Made by a program: the position numbers and the translations under genes. Source: Hibiscus mutabilis (taxonomy: Eukaryota; Streptophyta; Magnoliopsida; Malvales; Malvaceae). Taken from it: a stretch of 64,000 nucleotides of DNA. Positions 45,166 through 56,925 of this stretch are shown piece after piece. The number at the start of each line of letters is the position of its first letter. The first letter of the stretch is position 1. The notes beneath the pieces are model-generated. The model saw only the letters and a program-made list of their open reading frames with translations. It had not been told where the DNA came from and did no database searches. Location of the stretch: the NCBI GenBank assembly GCA_019671005.1, contig CM033718.1, forward strand, positions 30,458,508 to 30,522,507, written 5' to 3'.

Positions 45166-45377
45166 ATGTAACCCCTTCCCGACTCTGATCATCGAAGTCA
45201 AATCATAGATGTCACGAAGCAATTACAATACAAACAATGACTTTTACTCAAAAACATTATACATATTAAAGTCATTGAAAATATTTATATTGAATTAAAT
45301 ACAAAATTGGAGCTTCGTTAGTTTTAAAATAAAAGTAAGTGTAAACTTCCTTTTGAGAAGTCTTAGAACAATAGATC
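45166..45377 (+). repeat. Start of another LTR (TGTAACCCC type)
   Basis: TGTAACCCCTTCCCGACTCTG at 45166 resembles chromovirus LTR starts. Only about 200 bases are present before GC-rich foreign sequence begins. Confidence 0.4.
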
Positions 45378-46015
45378 CTGCAAGGAAAGAAGCGCGCATT
45401 CTCGCTGCCACAGAGCGCATAGAGGCTTTGGAGGAGAGGCAGCAAGTGCTGCGGGCGGAGTTGCAAGCACCTATTGTGCGGGCTGTCACCCACGGGCACC
45501 GGGGATACTAGAATATTCCGTCGACTCTTTTTTTAAGAAGGTTTAAATAAGTGTTTGTAGACGCAAAGTAGTGTGTTTTAATGCATGACTTTCTTTGGCT
45601 TCCGGAACTGCTTGGTTTACGTTGGTCTCGGAATTCCCAGTGAAACTGCTTCCAAATAAATTGGTCCAACGGAAGCCTCTTCCCTCACCTGATCCTGAGG
45701 CCCCCGAAGGAGCCATCATCTTCCCCAGAAACCTAAGCGATTCCTTCTCAACCTGGGTGATGCTACCCCGAGAAGTGCTCCTTGACAGATTCCATCTCCG
45801 CTCCTGGGATCCTATTACTGGGGTTGAGTCGAAGCTATGGCACCAGACAGTCAAAGAGATTCCTTCTCGAACCACTCGTGTAGTCTTCTTCCTGCCTCCC
45901 AGTTAGACCCTATCTCGCTTTCCAAGTCTCATTTGAGCAACAGAAAGAGGTTCGGCGGTGGAAGAGGTTTGATCATCTCCTGCAGACTCCGCGGCACCAG
46001 ACGCTTAAGGAAGAC
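45378..46015. other. GC-richer block, probably organellar (mitochondrial) DNA
   Basis: Base composition changes sharply to about half GC. 45378-45511 reads openly on the plus strand (RILAATERIEALEERQQVL), but I do not recognise it. 45580-46015 looks like plant mitochondrial intergenic sequence. An origin by mitochondrial transfer is inferred from the similar block 50435-51926, which carries rrn18 sequence. Confidence 0.45.
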
Positions 46016-46268
46016 NNNNNNNNNNNNNNNNNNNNNNNNNNNNNNNNNNNNNNNNNNNNNNNNNNNNNNNNNNNNNNNNNNNNNNNNNNNNNNNNNNNNN
46101 NNNNNNNNNNNNNNNNNNNNNNNNNNNNNNNNNNNNNNNNNNNNNNNNNNNNNNNNNNNNNNNNNNNNNNNNNNNNNNNNNNNNNNNNNNNNNNNNNNNN
46201 NNNNNNNNNNNNNNNNNNNNNNNNNNNNNNNNNNNNNNNNNNNNNNNNNNNNNNNNNNNNNNNNNNNN
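46016..46268. other. Assembly gap (253 N)
   Basis: Run of N ending one base into the copia 5' LTR: the LTR should begin TGTGAG and the first resolved bases are GTGAG. Confidence 0.99.
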
Positions 46269-46554
46269 GTGAGGTATCCGAGAGAAATTTCAGCTTTTGT
46301 AAATAATGTAGTAATTATCCTACTTAAAGTTTATCTCCCTAATAGATTAGATTTTATCCTTATTAGGACTCCTTATTGTAGTTAAAGTCTATCAACTTAG
46401 TAGATTAGAACTAAAAGTTATCTTGAGAAGGTCTTCTTAATGTACTAAAAGACCTAGAGCCTATATAAGTGTGTATCGAGAGATGTAAATTTCATTGAGC
46501 AATAACAGAATACAGAATATAAAATTCTGTTTCTTCCTGTTCTATCAACTTACA
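46269..46554 (+). repeat. 5' LTR of copia element
   Basis: 286 bases resolved, ending ATCAACTTACA, with TATATAAG at 46462-46469. Confidence 0.93.
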
Positions 46555-46572
46555 TGGTATTAGTCTAATTTC
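46555..46572 (+). promoter_or_regulatory. Primer binding site of copia element
   Basis: TGGTATTAGTC directly after the LTR, a changed form of the tRNA-iMet site TGGTATCAGAGC. Confidence 0.75.
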
Positions 46573-47117
46573 GATCCTATCATAATTTTCTTCTCACGGA
46601 AAATCATCCTCAATCAACATCGAGTGAGATGCGCCTTCTCCTCAACCTCATTGTCGATGAAGGCAGATTTTTCAGAAGTAACAAGTTCTCTTTGTTATTT
46701 CTAATCAACAAAGTGGCTTTACAAAACAACAGATGCTGGAACTGCAAAGAATCGTTCAACAAATTTAATGGCAGCAGATGAAGGAAATCTAGCCCTAGTA
46801 CATGATGGTGTCCAGCACAAAGCCTCCTCCACGCTCTTGTTTCTACCCGATCTGCAGCAAATTGGATTATTAATTCAGGGCCTCCGACCACATGACTGTA
46901 ATATGGCTTTATTCTCTTTTTAAAAAGTCTTCTTCTCAAGCTTCCATTAAAACTGCAGATGGTTCTCTATCTCCCATCAAAGGGACGGGCTCTGTTTCGT
47001 TAAATGGTAATTTGATCCTTAAGGATGTGTTATTTGTCCCGACCTCGCATGCAACTTGATATCGATGAGCAAAATTTCTAAAGACTTGAACTGCTCCTTA
47101 AGGTTTATCGATTCTAC
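46573..47117 (+). pseudogene. Copia gag remnant and protease
   Basis: Gag is almost gone: only short frames up to 46850. The protease site is read as ANWIINSGPPTT (about 46858-46893), where copia proteases have WI.DSG; the catalytic Asp is Asn. It continues as KTADGSLSPIKGTGSVSLNG and LILKDVLFVP (about 46950-47040) in a shifted frame. Confidence 0.72.
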
Positions 47118-48130
47118 ATGTTTTTTTGCAGCACTTTGGATTCGAGGAAAATAATTGGCAAAGCTAGCTTGCAACATGGTCTTTATATCCTTCATGGAAA
47201 ATATCCATCTTCTATTTCAAATTCTCCTTCTTGCTTTACTTCTTTAGGACGATTAGATACTATAATGTTATGGCATTTTCGGTTAGGTCACCCCAATTTT
47301 CACTATCTTAGAAAAATGTTTCTGATTTGTTTGTTAATAAAGATCCAAATTCTTTTAAATGCCATATCTCATCCACTTGCAAAACAAACCAAATCTTTAT
47401 ATTTACCATCTGTTCATAAACCCTCTAAACCATTCACACTCATTCATATTGATGTTTGGGGTCCTTCTCGAGTGAAGAATATTACAGGAGTAGGTGGTTT
47501 GTGACGTTTATTGATGACCATAGCAGACTTACTTGGACCTACCTTCTTAAAGAAAAATCTGACGTTGCTTCTATTTTTGCAAGGTTTTATGAAATGGTGG
47601 TTACTCAGTTTGATAGCAAAATAAAAATGTTTCACTCGACAATGGGGAGAGTTTTTCACTCTTTGCCTTAGGAGATTTTTTTCTGACTAAAGGTATACTA
47701 CATCTTAGTTCTTGTGTAGATACCCCACAACAAAATGGGATTGCTGAACGTAAAAATAGGCATTTATTAGAGGTTACCCGAGCCTTATTATTCACCCATG
47801 CTGTTCCAAAATATTTGTGGGGGGAACCTTATTAACGGCTACATATCTTATAAATAGAATGCCTAGCAAAGTCTTGCATTTCAGAACTCCTAGAGATGTT
47901 TTCTTGGAAAATTATCCTACTTTTAAACCTATGTCATCTAATCTTCCCTTAAAGACGTTTGGGTGTCTTGTTTTTCTAAAATCCACAGATCCTTCAAGTT
48001 CCAAACTAGATCCTAGGGCTTTGCAAAGTGTGTTTTCGTTGGATATTCTTCACTTAAGAAGGGCTACAAATGTTATCACCCTCCTTCTCGTAAGTTTTTG
48101 TCTCTTTGGATCTCACTTTCTTTGAACAGT
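47118..48130 (+). pseudogene. Copia integrase
   Basis: Pre-integrase zinc region LWHFRLGHPNFHYLRKM (about 47270), then PFTLIHIDVWGPSRV with the first catalytic Asp (about 47440) and RWFVTFIDDHSRLTWTYLLKEKSD (about 47485-47560). The second Asp region is changed (FHSTMGRVF near 47635; SDNG is usual). The Glu region VDTPQQNGIAERKNRHLLEVTR is intact (about 47715-47780). The tail has TATYLINRMPSKVL and LPLKTFGCLVF. At least four frame changes. Confidence 0.85.
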
Positions 48131-49912
48131 ACCTTATTTTCCTAAGACTGAAAATCAGGGGGAGTGTTGGGATAATTTCCAGTCTCCTAACAGTCAGGTT
48201 CCTTCTTTTTCACCTTCTTTACCTATAGCTCCTTTGTTTGTGAAGCCTCAGAATTTTTTAAAACCCGATACCCCTGTTTCTAACACTACACCTCTACATA
48301 CTTCACCTAAATCAACTGTTCAGCCCACTAACCAGTTACAGGTATATACCAGAAAAAAGAAAGCCATTCCAGAGACTGTGTTGCAATCTGACACCTGCCG
48401 AGAATTGGACTTTAGTCCTGCTGCCTGTGAGGATAAATGAGGTAATGATGTTGAAATTTCTCCTCATTTACTTGAACCTGAAATTCTGCCTATTGCTAAA
48501 AGGAAAGGGGTAAGACAGTGTACAAAGCATCCTATTCAGAGATATGTTGCTTATAGCAATCTAATGCCCTCTTTTAAAGCTTTTACAGCTTGTCTAGATG
48601 AAGAACAGATTCCCAAGACTATTGAAGAAGCCTTAAGAGACTCCAAGTGGAAGAAAGCTGTTGAGGAGGAGATTACAGCACTAGAAAAAAATGGCACTTG
48701 GACCATAACTGATCTTCCACAAGGCAAGAAACCAGTGGGATGCAAATGGGTGTTTGCTATCAAATACAATTCGGATGGGAGTGTGCACAGGTACAAAGCA
48801 AGATTGGTGGCCAAGGGTTTACACGGACCTTTGGAATAGACTATAAGGAAACTTTTGCTCGGTTGCTAAGTTGAACACCGCTGAGTCCTGTTGAGTTTGG
48901 TGTTTAATTGTACTGAAACTTCATCAACTTGACATTAAGAATGCATTTCTTAATGGGAAACTAGAAGAAGAAGTTTTATATGAAGATTCCTCCTGGTTTA
49001 GAGTCCAAGAGAATAGGCAGAAAAGTTTGCAAGTCGGGACAGATCACTTTATGGGTTAAAGCAATCACCAAGAGCCTGGTTTGATAGGTTCACTAGAGTA
49101 ATTCTGGAAAATGGATACAAACAGTCTCTAGCAGATCATACCTTGTTTTCTAAGGTAACTCCAAAAAATAGAAAAGTTCTTTTGATAGTATACGTGGATG
49201 ACATTATTGTAACTGGAGATGATGAAGAAGAAATAAGCCACTTAAAATCTCTTTTGAATAAAGAATTCGAGATGAAGGACCTAGGAAAGCTTAGATATTT
49301 CCTAGGCATGGAGGTGGCTAGATCAAGCAAAGGTCTGGTAATCAACCAAAGGAAGTATGTTCTTGACTTACTCACATAGACGGGAATGTTGGGCTGTAAA
49401 CCAACTGATACTCTTATGGACACAGGCCTAAAGTTTAGCAAAGATGGGTCTAGTCCAAAGGCAGACAAGGGACTTTTTCAGAGATTAGTTGGAAAATTGA
49501 TTTATCTATCCCGACCGGGCCGATATAACCTTTGCTGTGAATATTATCACCAACACATGACAAATTCGAGACAAGAGCATATGGAAGCAGCTACCGGGAT
49601 ACTAAGGTATCTAAAGGGTACACCAGGACATGGTTTAATATTTAAAAAGACCCTTGATAAAACAAATAAGGTTTATTCGGACTCAAATGGGCAAGTGAAT
49701 TGACTGATAGAAGGTCAACAAGTGGTTACTTGTTCTTTTGTGTGGGGTAATCTTGTGACTTGGAAGAGCAAAAAGCAAACGGTTGTATCAAGGAGTAGTA
49801 CAGAAGCAGAATACAGAGCTTTAGCTCTTGGAATTTGTGAAGGAATCTGGCTAATGAAGCTTCTAAAAGAGCTAGGCATGGTTCAAAACGAGAAGTTTGA
49901 AGTGTTCTGATA
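48131..49912 (+). pseudogene. Copia reverse transcriptase and RNase H
   Basis: RT begins in TIEEALRDSKWKKAVEEEI and GTWTITDLPQGKKPVGCKWV (48620-48760), then YKARLVAKG. After frame changes at 48830-49140 the active site is kept as VYVDDIIVTG (49190-49219), with FEMKDLGKLRYFLGMEVARS and QRKYVLDLL. A TAG at about 49377 precedes KPTDTLMDTGLKF. RNase H is read from LVGKLIYLSRPGRYN and YLKGTPGHGLIF to WKSKKQTVVSRSSTEAEYRA (about 49762-49821), ending near 49912. A spacer of about 430 bases (48131-48563) links integrase to RT. Confidence 0.88.
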
Positions 49913-50136
49913 ACCAATCTACAATTCAGATTGCCAAAATCCAATTCAACATGACAGACCAAGCATGTTGAGATCGACAGACACTTTATTGCGAAAAAGC
50001 TTACAAGTGGAGTAGCTTCTTTAACCTATGTTCCTACAGAAGAACAAGTGGCGGACATCCTTACGAAAGCCCCGCCAAAAGCTCTCTTTGATAAGTTCTT
50101 ATTCAAGCTGGGGCTATACAATGTATATTCTCCAGC

Positions 50137-50147
50137 TTGAGGGGGAG
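50137..50147 (+). promoter_or_regulatory. Polypurine tract of copia element
   Basis: TTGAGGGGGAG directly before the LTR start TGTGAGTTATCC. Confidence 0.85.
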
Positions 50148-50434
50148 TGTGAGTTATCCGAGAGAAATTTCAGCTTTTGTAAATAATGTAGTAATTATCC
50201 TACTTAAAGTTTATCTCCCTAATAGATTAGATTTTATCCTTAGTAGGACTCCTTATTGTAGTTAGAGTCTATCAACTTAGTAGATTAGAACTAAAAGTTA
50301 TCTTGAGAAGGTCTTCTTAATGTACTAAAAGACCTAGAGCCTATATAAGTGTGTATCGAGAGATGTAAATTTCACTGAGCAATAACAGAATACAGAATAT
50401 AAAATTCTGTTTCTTCCTGTTTTGTCAACTTACA
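50148..50434 (+). repeat. 3' LTR of copia element
   Basis: 287 bp, TGTGAGTTATCC...TCAACTTACA, TATATAAG at 50342-50349. Confidence 0.95.
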
Positions 50435-51744
50435 TAGCTTTCATGCAATCGAGCGAAGTTTCATCATCAAAAACTCTATCGTATTGAGAGCTCTTTTGAT
50501 CCCATCCATTCCTTTATCGTCTGATCCAGTGATTAGTTAAGTTAGAAGAATGGAATTACTTCCATATGCGGGCAGATATGCATTAACAAGCTTATTGAAG
50601 GGAAGTTCCCGCTCTCGAATAATAAAGTAAGCTGAATATCCCGTAGTGAGCGCTACCTAAGCACTGTTGAAGGCACTCAGAGAAGAGTGGAAAGAGTCCT
50701 AAGAGGGCTTCTCACTAAGACTTTTGACTCCGATGCCCTTGAATCCCCACGATCCAAGCGAGCTGAGGGGCTTGAAGTTCTCCCAATACCAGAGATACAC
50801 GGAAGAATTGAAATTCAAAAGAATGTGAAACTAGAACCTTAACCATGGAAAGTGACTACTCCCTTCCATTCCTTTGTTCCAAAACCACTAGGCATCGAAA
50901 CAGATATGAGAGAAATGCCCCGAAGAGGCCTAAGGGACTGCTGTGAAACCTTATTCGAAGTACTTTTCTCGGTTCCAATTCCATGCCTATAGCGAGAGGG
51001 AATAAATCCTTTACAGGCTTCAGAAAGCAAAGCAGGAGCTCATGCAAAACTCCTGAAGGCCGGAGAAGTACTGTTACTCAATAGATATAACTCCTCTTGC
51101 AAGTGCTATTCAATCTTTCCTTTTCATGCCATTCTTGATTGTCTTTCTTATACGCAAGTACTATCTTCCGCTTTTACTTCCTTTGAGCTGACTTACTAAT
51201 TAGTCAATGCCTGACCTTCTTAATAGAAAGAAGTGGTTTGAACTCTGACGCCTATCTTGTAGCCTAGCTTAGACCGGATATTTCAATGCAAAGCGCTGAC
51301 TTTAAGCGCTTACTCGATGGCAAAGCCGAATGACAGAGCTTAATGCCAAATAATCGAGTTAGAGTTCGACCCCTAGAAAGTGGGAATTCGATCCAACAGC
51401 CGTTAATCGCATGTGAAAGTGCCTAGTTGAAATCCCGTATGAGATTGACCGGGATCACATAACTGGACATACTCACATCCTTCGAGAAAAAGTTCAATCC
51501 CTGTACTCTACCTAGACAGTCTTCCTTCCCGCGTACTTTTAAGACTGAACGGCCCCCTATCTATCTCTTAAAGCTTCTATGCGATCATATCATGTAGCTA
51601 TTTATTGGTGCCTTTGCTTCCCGCCACCCCTAGCCTAAAGGAATTGAGTTAAGGGAAGACCTTATTAAAAGAAGTTCAAAGTAGATGTTAGCCTCCATTT
51701 GAGGAGAATCAGTAAAGCGTAAAGAGAGATTCTCTTGTTGGTGC
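50435..51744. other. Mitochondrial-looking DNA (probable NUMT)
   Basis: About 1.3 kb with near 45 percent GC by eye and the style of plant mitochondrial intergenic DNA (many GAAAG/CTTTC and short runs, no long frame). It leads directly into the rrn18 fragment. No protein or tRNA gene recognised. The upstream border to the rRNA piece is not the natural rrn18 sequence, so the block was rearranged before or after transfer. Confidence 0.6.
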
Positions 51745-51926
51745 GGGAGTACGGTCGCAAGACCGAAACTCAAAGGAATTGATGGGGGCCTGCACAAGCG
51801 GTGGAGCATGTTGTTTAATTCGATACAACGCGCAAAACCTTACTAGTCCTTGACATATGAACAACAAAACCTGTCCTTAACGGGATGGTACTTACTTTCA
51901 TACAGGTGCTGCATGGTTGTCGTCAG
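51745..51926 (+). rRNA. rrn18: Mitochondrial 18S rRNA (rrn18) fragment, non-functional
   Basis: Starts GGGAGTACGGTCGCAAG and includes AACTCAAAGGAATTGA, GCACAAGCGGTGGAGCATG, TTTAATTCGATACAACGCG and CAGGTGCTGCATGG, the universal small-subunit core around E. coli position 900-1070. The stretch between the ACGCGCAAAACCTTAC and CAGGTGCTG words (ATATGAACAACAAAACCTG) fits plant mitochondrial rrn18 rather than a plastid or bacterial gene. It holds C-to-T type changes (GATGGGGGCC for GACGGGGGCC, ATGGTTGTCG for ATGGCTGTCG) and is only about 180 bases long. Confidence 0.88.
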
Positions 51927-52240
51927 AGTTGTGACCCAAATTCTAATTTAGGTTGTTCAAATCCTTGTGGAACTCTACTTCTCTCTTTGAATGTGTTGAA
52001 GAGTAGGAAACCCAATTTGTGTAGAATTTCTTTTTATGCAGGTTTCTTTTGGAAACAAATCTATTAACTCTATAAAGAGATTAAGGGTTTATGCATTCAG
52101 TTGTAATCTAGTAAAAATTTCTCCTCTTCTTCCCATGGTTTTTCTTTTTAGGGGTTTCCACATAAATTCTGATGTTTATTTTCTTTTTCTACTTTTGTGA
52201 TCTTTTATTTTCCGTTAGTATCATCTCGATAATTATAACA
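51927..52240 (+). repeat. Second copia element: 5' LTR, partial
   Basis: LTR end ATCTCGATAATTATAACA lies directly before the primer site. The start is lost at the border with the rRNA fragment. Confidence 0.6.
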
Positions 52241-52256
52241 AACTGGTATTAGATCG
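52241..52256 (+). promoter_or_regulatory. Primer binding site of second copia element
   Basis: AACTGGTATTAGATC, tRNA-iMet type with a two-base spacer after the LTR. Confidence 0.75.
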
Positions 52257-52274
52257 TTTAGGTTACTCATAGTA

Positions 52275-52622
52275 ATGGCGGATGGGTCGACTAGTTCAAA
52301 TTGTAAAGAAAAAGTGATTGTAGGTGGTAAAACCAGGTGCAGATCCAAGGTATCAAATCGAGGTAAAACATATGATTTTTGCAAAAAGAAAAGTTATATT
52401 AAATCTAAGTATTACGGGTTACATAATAAGAACAAAAGGGATGTTGTGAATCAAAATATAGAAAAATCCGATAAAATAGATGCAATAAAAAACTACAATG
52501 ATGTTGAACTTATGGTTGCCAACAATGATGGCCCCAAAGTGAACGAGAAATGGTTTCTTGATTTTGGACGCACCTTCCACATTTTTCCCAAGCTGGAGTT
52601 GTTCACAACATATGAAATTATT
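52275..52622 (+). pseudogene. Second copia element: gag zinc knuckle and protease start
   Basis: An open frame from MADGSTSSNCKEKVIV. Most of gag is missing: after about 40 codons it reaches a damaged zinc knuckle (YDFCKKKSYIKSKYYGLHNKNKR; the usual Cys before DFC and at the Tyr-Tyr are lost). The protease site reads KWFLDFGRTFHIFPKLELFTTYE, where WILDSG is usual, so Ser is Phe next to the catalytic Asp. The frame is cut at about 52622 by a chromovirus-like LTR and resumes at 56540. Confidence 0.75.
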
Positions 52623-55600
52623 TGTAATACCCCAAAATGTACCCTAGAATTTTGTGACAACTTCGATTAAAATTTGATTGGATTTAATTCATATATCTAG
52701 CATTAGATTAAATGAGATAAGGACCTAGTTGGAAAATTGAATAATTGCTAACCAAAGTACAAGGACCATTTTGATTGTGTCTAATCTATAGGAGTTTGCA
52801 TGTAATAATAAATAAAGTTTAGTGACATTATTATGTGTCACTTGGAGGATTAAACCATGTGTGGAAATAGGATGCATGAACCGGTCTTTTGAAAGGGGAA
52901 ATGAACAGGCATTTTTCATGGTTCATCATCCTTCCTTGAGAAGCCGAAGCAAAAATTAGGCAAGAGAGAGAGGGAGAGGAGATGGAAACTCCATGGATTT
53001 TGAGAGGAGAATTTTGATGATTCTAGTCTATTTCAAAGTGTGGATCGATAGTTGAACAAGTCAAGAAGGTAATTATCTATTCTCCTTCTTGAATAAGTGA
53101 ACTTTGTGTTTAGATTATAAAGGAATTATGAACCGAATGCTTGATAGGAGAAGAATTTCTTGATCATTCTTTTGATAACATTTGTGGCAAGAATTGTGTG
53201 AAATCTGCCTCTGTTTGTAGAGTTTCATGAACGAATTCTCCATGTATTAAGCTGTTGAATTGTTGTGCCTCTTTATATTGGAAATAAAAGGATATGTACA
53301 TTCTAGGAGAAACCTTAGGAATCATGATCTAGATATCATACTATTTAATTTGGCTTTGATTGTTAAAATGTTTAGAAGAAATTACTGAATTGGTACAATA
53401 AGTGTTACTAAGATCATTGTTCTGTTTTATGTATATATATAAGAGCATGAAAGGATTGAGCTGAGCATGTGTGTATGTGAGTATGAATTGGGTCTGTTTT
53501 AGGAGCTTATAAGGGGCTGTAACAGAACCAAATTGCTTGAGATATGTTAACACATTGTTGGGAAATAGCATTGAAATGTTGCCCTGATAGAGTGACCGAA
53601 CATATTGATCAATAATGCCCTGATTTCACATGTTTAACACGTAACTGAACTGACCTAGACTTGTATGAGTATGTATATAAGTTGAATTAACATGTTATAA
53701 GTATCATCTAAGTGACTAATGAAGCTAAAAATCTAGCTTGGTGAAATCTGCCCATAAAACTCTATTCTGGGCAATAACTTTGAAAATTCACCATAAATAG
53801 TAATGGTTGAATTAAAGGATGTAATTTATATGGTTATAACCTTAATATGTCTAATTTCATTGGAAACAAACGGAATTGAATTCTGAATTGTAAAACAGAT
53901 TGTAGAAATGAAACTCTAGGGACAGTGCAAACTGTCCAGTGGTGTAATTTGACATGTCTTTAAGTTAAAAACTGTATTAATTGGTAAAGAATAGAAATGC
54001 AAGGCCTATATGGTTAGAAAGATAGTTAAGTTGGGTTTCTAACGGTGTAAACGGTTTGAAATTCTGACATACGGAATGAAAGTTATGGACGTTTAAGTAA
54101 GCAGTGCACCTGCGGCATGGCAGCAGCAGGTTAGCTGTCTTGGACAGTTTTCTAAACTGTTTTGTAAACAATTTGGTTACTGCCCTGTTTTGCCCAAATT
54201 GGATTGTAAACAATTGTAGTAATGTGCATTAATGTATATATATGAAAATGCTGCATGTTTCTTACATGAAATATATGAATATTGTTGGCATGTTAAGTGA
54301 TTGTGTAAACACATTTGACTGCTTGAGATGGGTAATTATTATGCTCAATGCACCTTTTTTGACATGTTTAATAGTATGTATAACTATATGGATAGCTTTG
54401 ATCAAATATGAAGATTAAATGGACTATTTTGCAATATTAAATTGGGTATACATGCCTATTGGACTGTTCTGCAATGGAAAATTTTGTGTACATGCTAGTT
54501 GGACAGATTTGGCTAGATTGAATCATATATGGTTTGTTTTGCTTGTGTACATGTATGTATATAATTACCGGACAGTTTAATAATTAAGTAATTACCTGGG
54601 TAGTTGATGTGTTAATGTGTGAATATGTGAGCTTATAATTGAGATTGTTTGAATGTATATACAAGTATTTGGGGGTACTTGAGAAAGATGGAATTAGTCC
54701 TAATGACTTGTTAATTTGTGTGTGAGGTACTTTCTAACTATGGATGGCTAAGGAAAGGACATAAATTATGAATATTGGATCAGGTATTCCATAACTTTGG
54801 AATAACCAGGTCAGTGTAGTTATGCATTTGGGATTGAGAAGGTGTCATCCTAATTTTGTTTGATGTTAAGTCTTAAATGTACACATGTTGCATCGAGCTC
54901 GTATAAAGCACATGGGGAATGGGGTTCAAGCATGGCCTTCAAGAAAGGCTTGTGATGATGTCGTATTTCATATGCATTACATGCCATGTTATGTATGCTA
55001 TGTTTATTATCTTGATGATATTATGTTGTGGTTGTAATACACGAGGTAATTTACAAATAATTTGATCATAAAACTCCTTGTTAAATAGCAAACCGTAAAG
55101 TATGTTGAGTTATGACTCCTTAAGCCTACTAGGGCCTTAAGCTTGCCATAAGACACTAAGTTAAGCAATAAAGTAAGATTACTTGTACGATAAGATACTT
55201 CCCGAATGATAAAACGAAGAAGCAAGAAAGCTTGACTTATGCAATAAGTCATTAAAATAAGGAAACAAGCAAGGTTACTTGTAACCTAAGAATCTCTGTT
55301 GGCTTAAAAGTAAAGCTGCTTGTACAATAAGCAACTTTCTGAATATTAAAATTAAGATAAAACATATAAGTTGCCTCTGAAAATGGAAGACCTTGGATCT
55401 ATTGTATGATGCCTAAAGTGTTTAGACTACGGTCTCTTGTTATTAAGATCAAATGATCTTTTAGTACCTTTGGTACTCTTGTTCCAAGTGTTGCTCGGGG
55501 GACGCCCGATTGATATGTTTCGATGGCACTAATTACCATCGCTTGTTGATATAATACGATATTAGCTACTGCTATGTGCTCTGAGCTAAGTATGGCCTGA

Positions 55601-56537
55601 ACTAATGATGTTCGTCACCAATAGGTATCCAAGGCACACTTGTAAAAGATATGAATTGATATATTAAGCAAAGAATTTTAAAAGATTATTACTCAAGTAT
55701 CCATTGTGATAGCTCAAAGTGAGACCAAAAATTATAGCTCTTGGTGAGCATTGTAATCGAAAGCACTTAGTGAGTATTGAACTTGAAATGAGCCGTCAGT
55801 AATCAAATAATGCTTAAGGATTGAAGTATTAAAGAAATGTCAATAAACAAGTGATGTGTATATTAACTTAATTTGTAAGAAAGTTCTGGATGGTTATATT
55901 ATTGAATTGACTGATTACTTTATAAGTATTGACTATTTGTACATCAAATGTATTGTTACCTCACTTAGGCTATGGAAGCCTAATGCATCTCATATTCATG
56001 CATTGCAGGTAAGCTAAAGTTGTGTACCGATTCGAGATTAAGGATTTCCATGTTGTGGCTCAAGATCTGAGTGGAATTGGATTTTTCTTAATTATACTCC
56101 TAGGATGGTGGCACCTTGTAATGGTTATGAAACTAGTTTAAGATAGTATGGCTTGTAACTAATAAAATTGAGAGTTGTTTGGTACACTCTAGTGTAATCT
56201 ATGAATACCTAATTTGTTTAAGAGTTTTGTATGACTAGATAAATGTCCATGGTTGATTGTGTGAATTGAACTTATGTATAACATGTATGTTGGTAACGAG
56301 TTGGAATTGAAGGTGGATATAATGAGACATATGAAATGACGTTTGAATGATCTTTTGTTAATTCAAAATAAAAAGGATTGTCAAATGAATAATGTAAATG
56401 AAATCAAAAGATAACAAAGAAGGAAATTTTTAATAACCTGTAATGTATAATCTTGAGAAAGTTTTGAAATTTTCGGGTTCTTGTTTTCGGTTTTCTCTGC
56501 AGTAATGTTCTTAACTCTAGTTTTTCTCCTAAACCAG
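52623..56537 (+). repeat. Chromovirus-like LTR inserted in copia protease
   Basis: Starts TGTAATACCCCAAAATGTACC, has the length (about 3.9 kb) of the T1/T2 LTR and similar landmarks in the same order: the ACTTTGAAAATTCACCA block (about 53770), the GGTGTAAA block near 54040, the CTAGGATGGTGGCACCTTGTAAT block near 56100 and an end like TAATGTTCTTAACTCTAG. The expected GGGGTGTTACA end is absent, so the right end is damaged. No interior is attached; it is either a solo LTR or a truncated copy. No gene inside. Confidence 0.65.
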
Positions 56538-56925
56538 GTTGAGGACGATACACTATTTTTGCTAGAGTTGTTATGATGGGCAATAATGCATCATGCAACA
56601 TTGTAGGGATTGACACAATCAAAGTCAAGATGTACGATAATGTTATTAGAACTCTGACTGACGTATACTATGTACCGAATTAAAAAAGTAACCTGATTTC
56701 GTTAAGTACCCTTGACTTAAAAGGGTACAAGTATACCACTAAAGGTGGAGTCATGAAGATCAACAAGGGTACCATTATTGTGATAAAAGGGCATAAAAAG
56801 ACTTGTGAACTATATGTTTTGCAGGGTTCCACAATTGTTTGTTATGTTGTAGCTGCTTCCCTTTCCTTATCGGATTAAGGTAGTACAAAACTTTAGCATA
56901 TGCGATTGAGGCACATGAGTGAATT
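56538..56925 (+). pseudogene. Second copia element: protease end and pre-integrase start
   Basis: Continues the protease interrupted at 52622: MGNNASCNIVGIDTIKVKMYD, then LTDVYYVPN, SNLISLSTLDLKGYKYTTKGG, KKTCELYVLQGSTIV and the start of the pre-integrase zinc region KLWHMRLRHMSE (usual LGH is LRH). One stop lies in the PN*KSN block and another near 56877. It ends at about 56925; integrase, RT and RNase H are missing. Confidence 0.78.

Larger units (their letters stand above)
46269..50434 (+). mobile_element. Ty1/copia element, full structure, inactive
   Basis: Copia order: LTR, primer site, gag remnant, protease, integrase, RT, RNase H, polypurine tract, LTR. LTRs 46269-46554 and 50148-50434 differ by only a few bases, so insertion is relatively recent among the elements here, yet coding is broken at many points. 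It sits between two mitochondrial-looking blocks. The left target duplication is hidden by the gap; the right flank starts TAGCT. Confidence 0.93.

Noticed and set aside
45378..45511. Open GC-rich frame RILAATERIEALEERQ as a host exon
   Set aside because: No recognised family, short, and inside a block of likely organellar origin; left as unassigned.
45837..46385. 182-codon frame spanning the gap
   Set aside because: It runs through 253 N bases; not a real coding region.
51745..51926. Bacterial contamination suggested by 16S-like sequence
   Set aside because: The variable part fits plant mitochondrial rrn18, the fragment is short, and it is flanked by plant retroelements.
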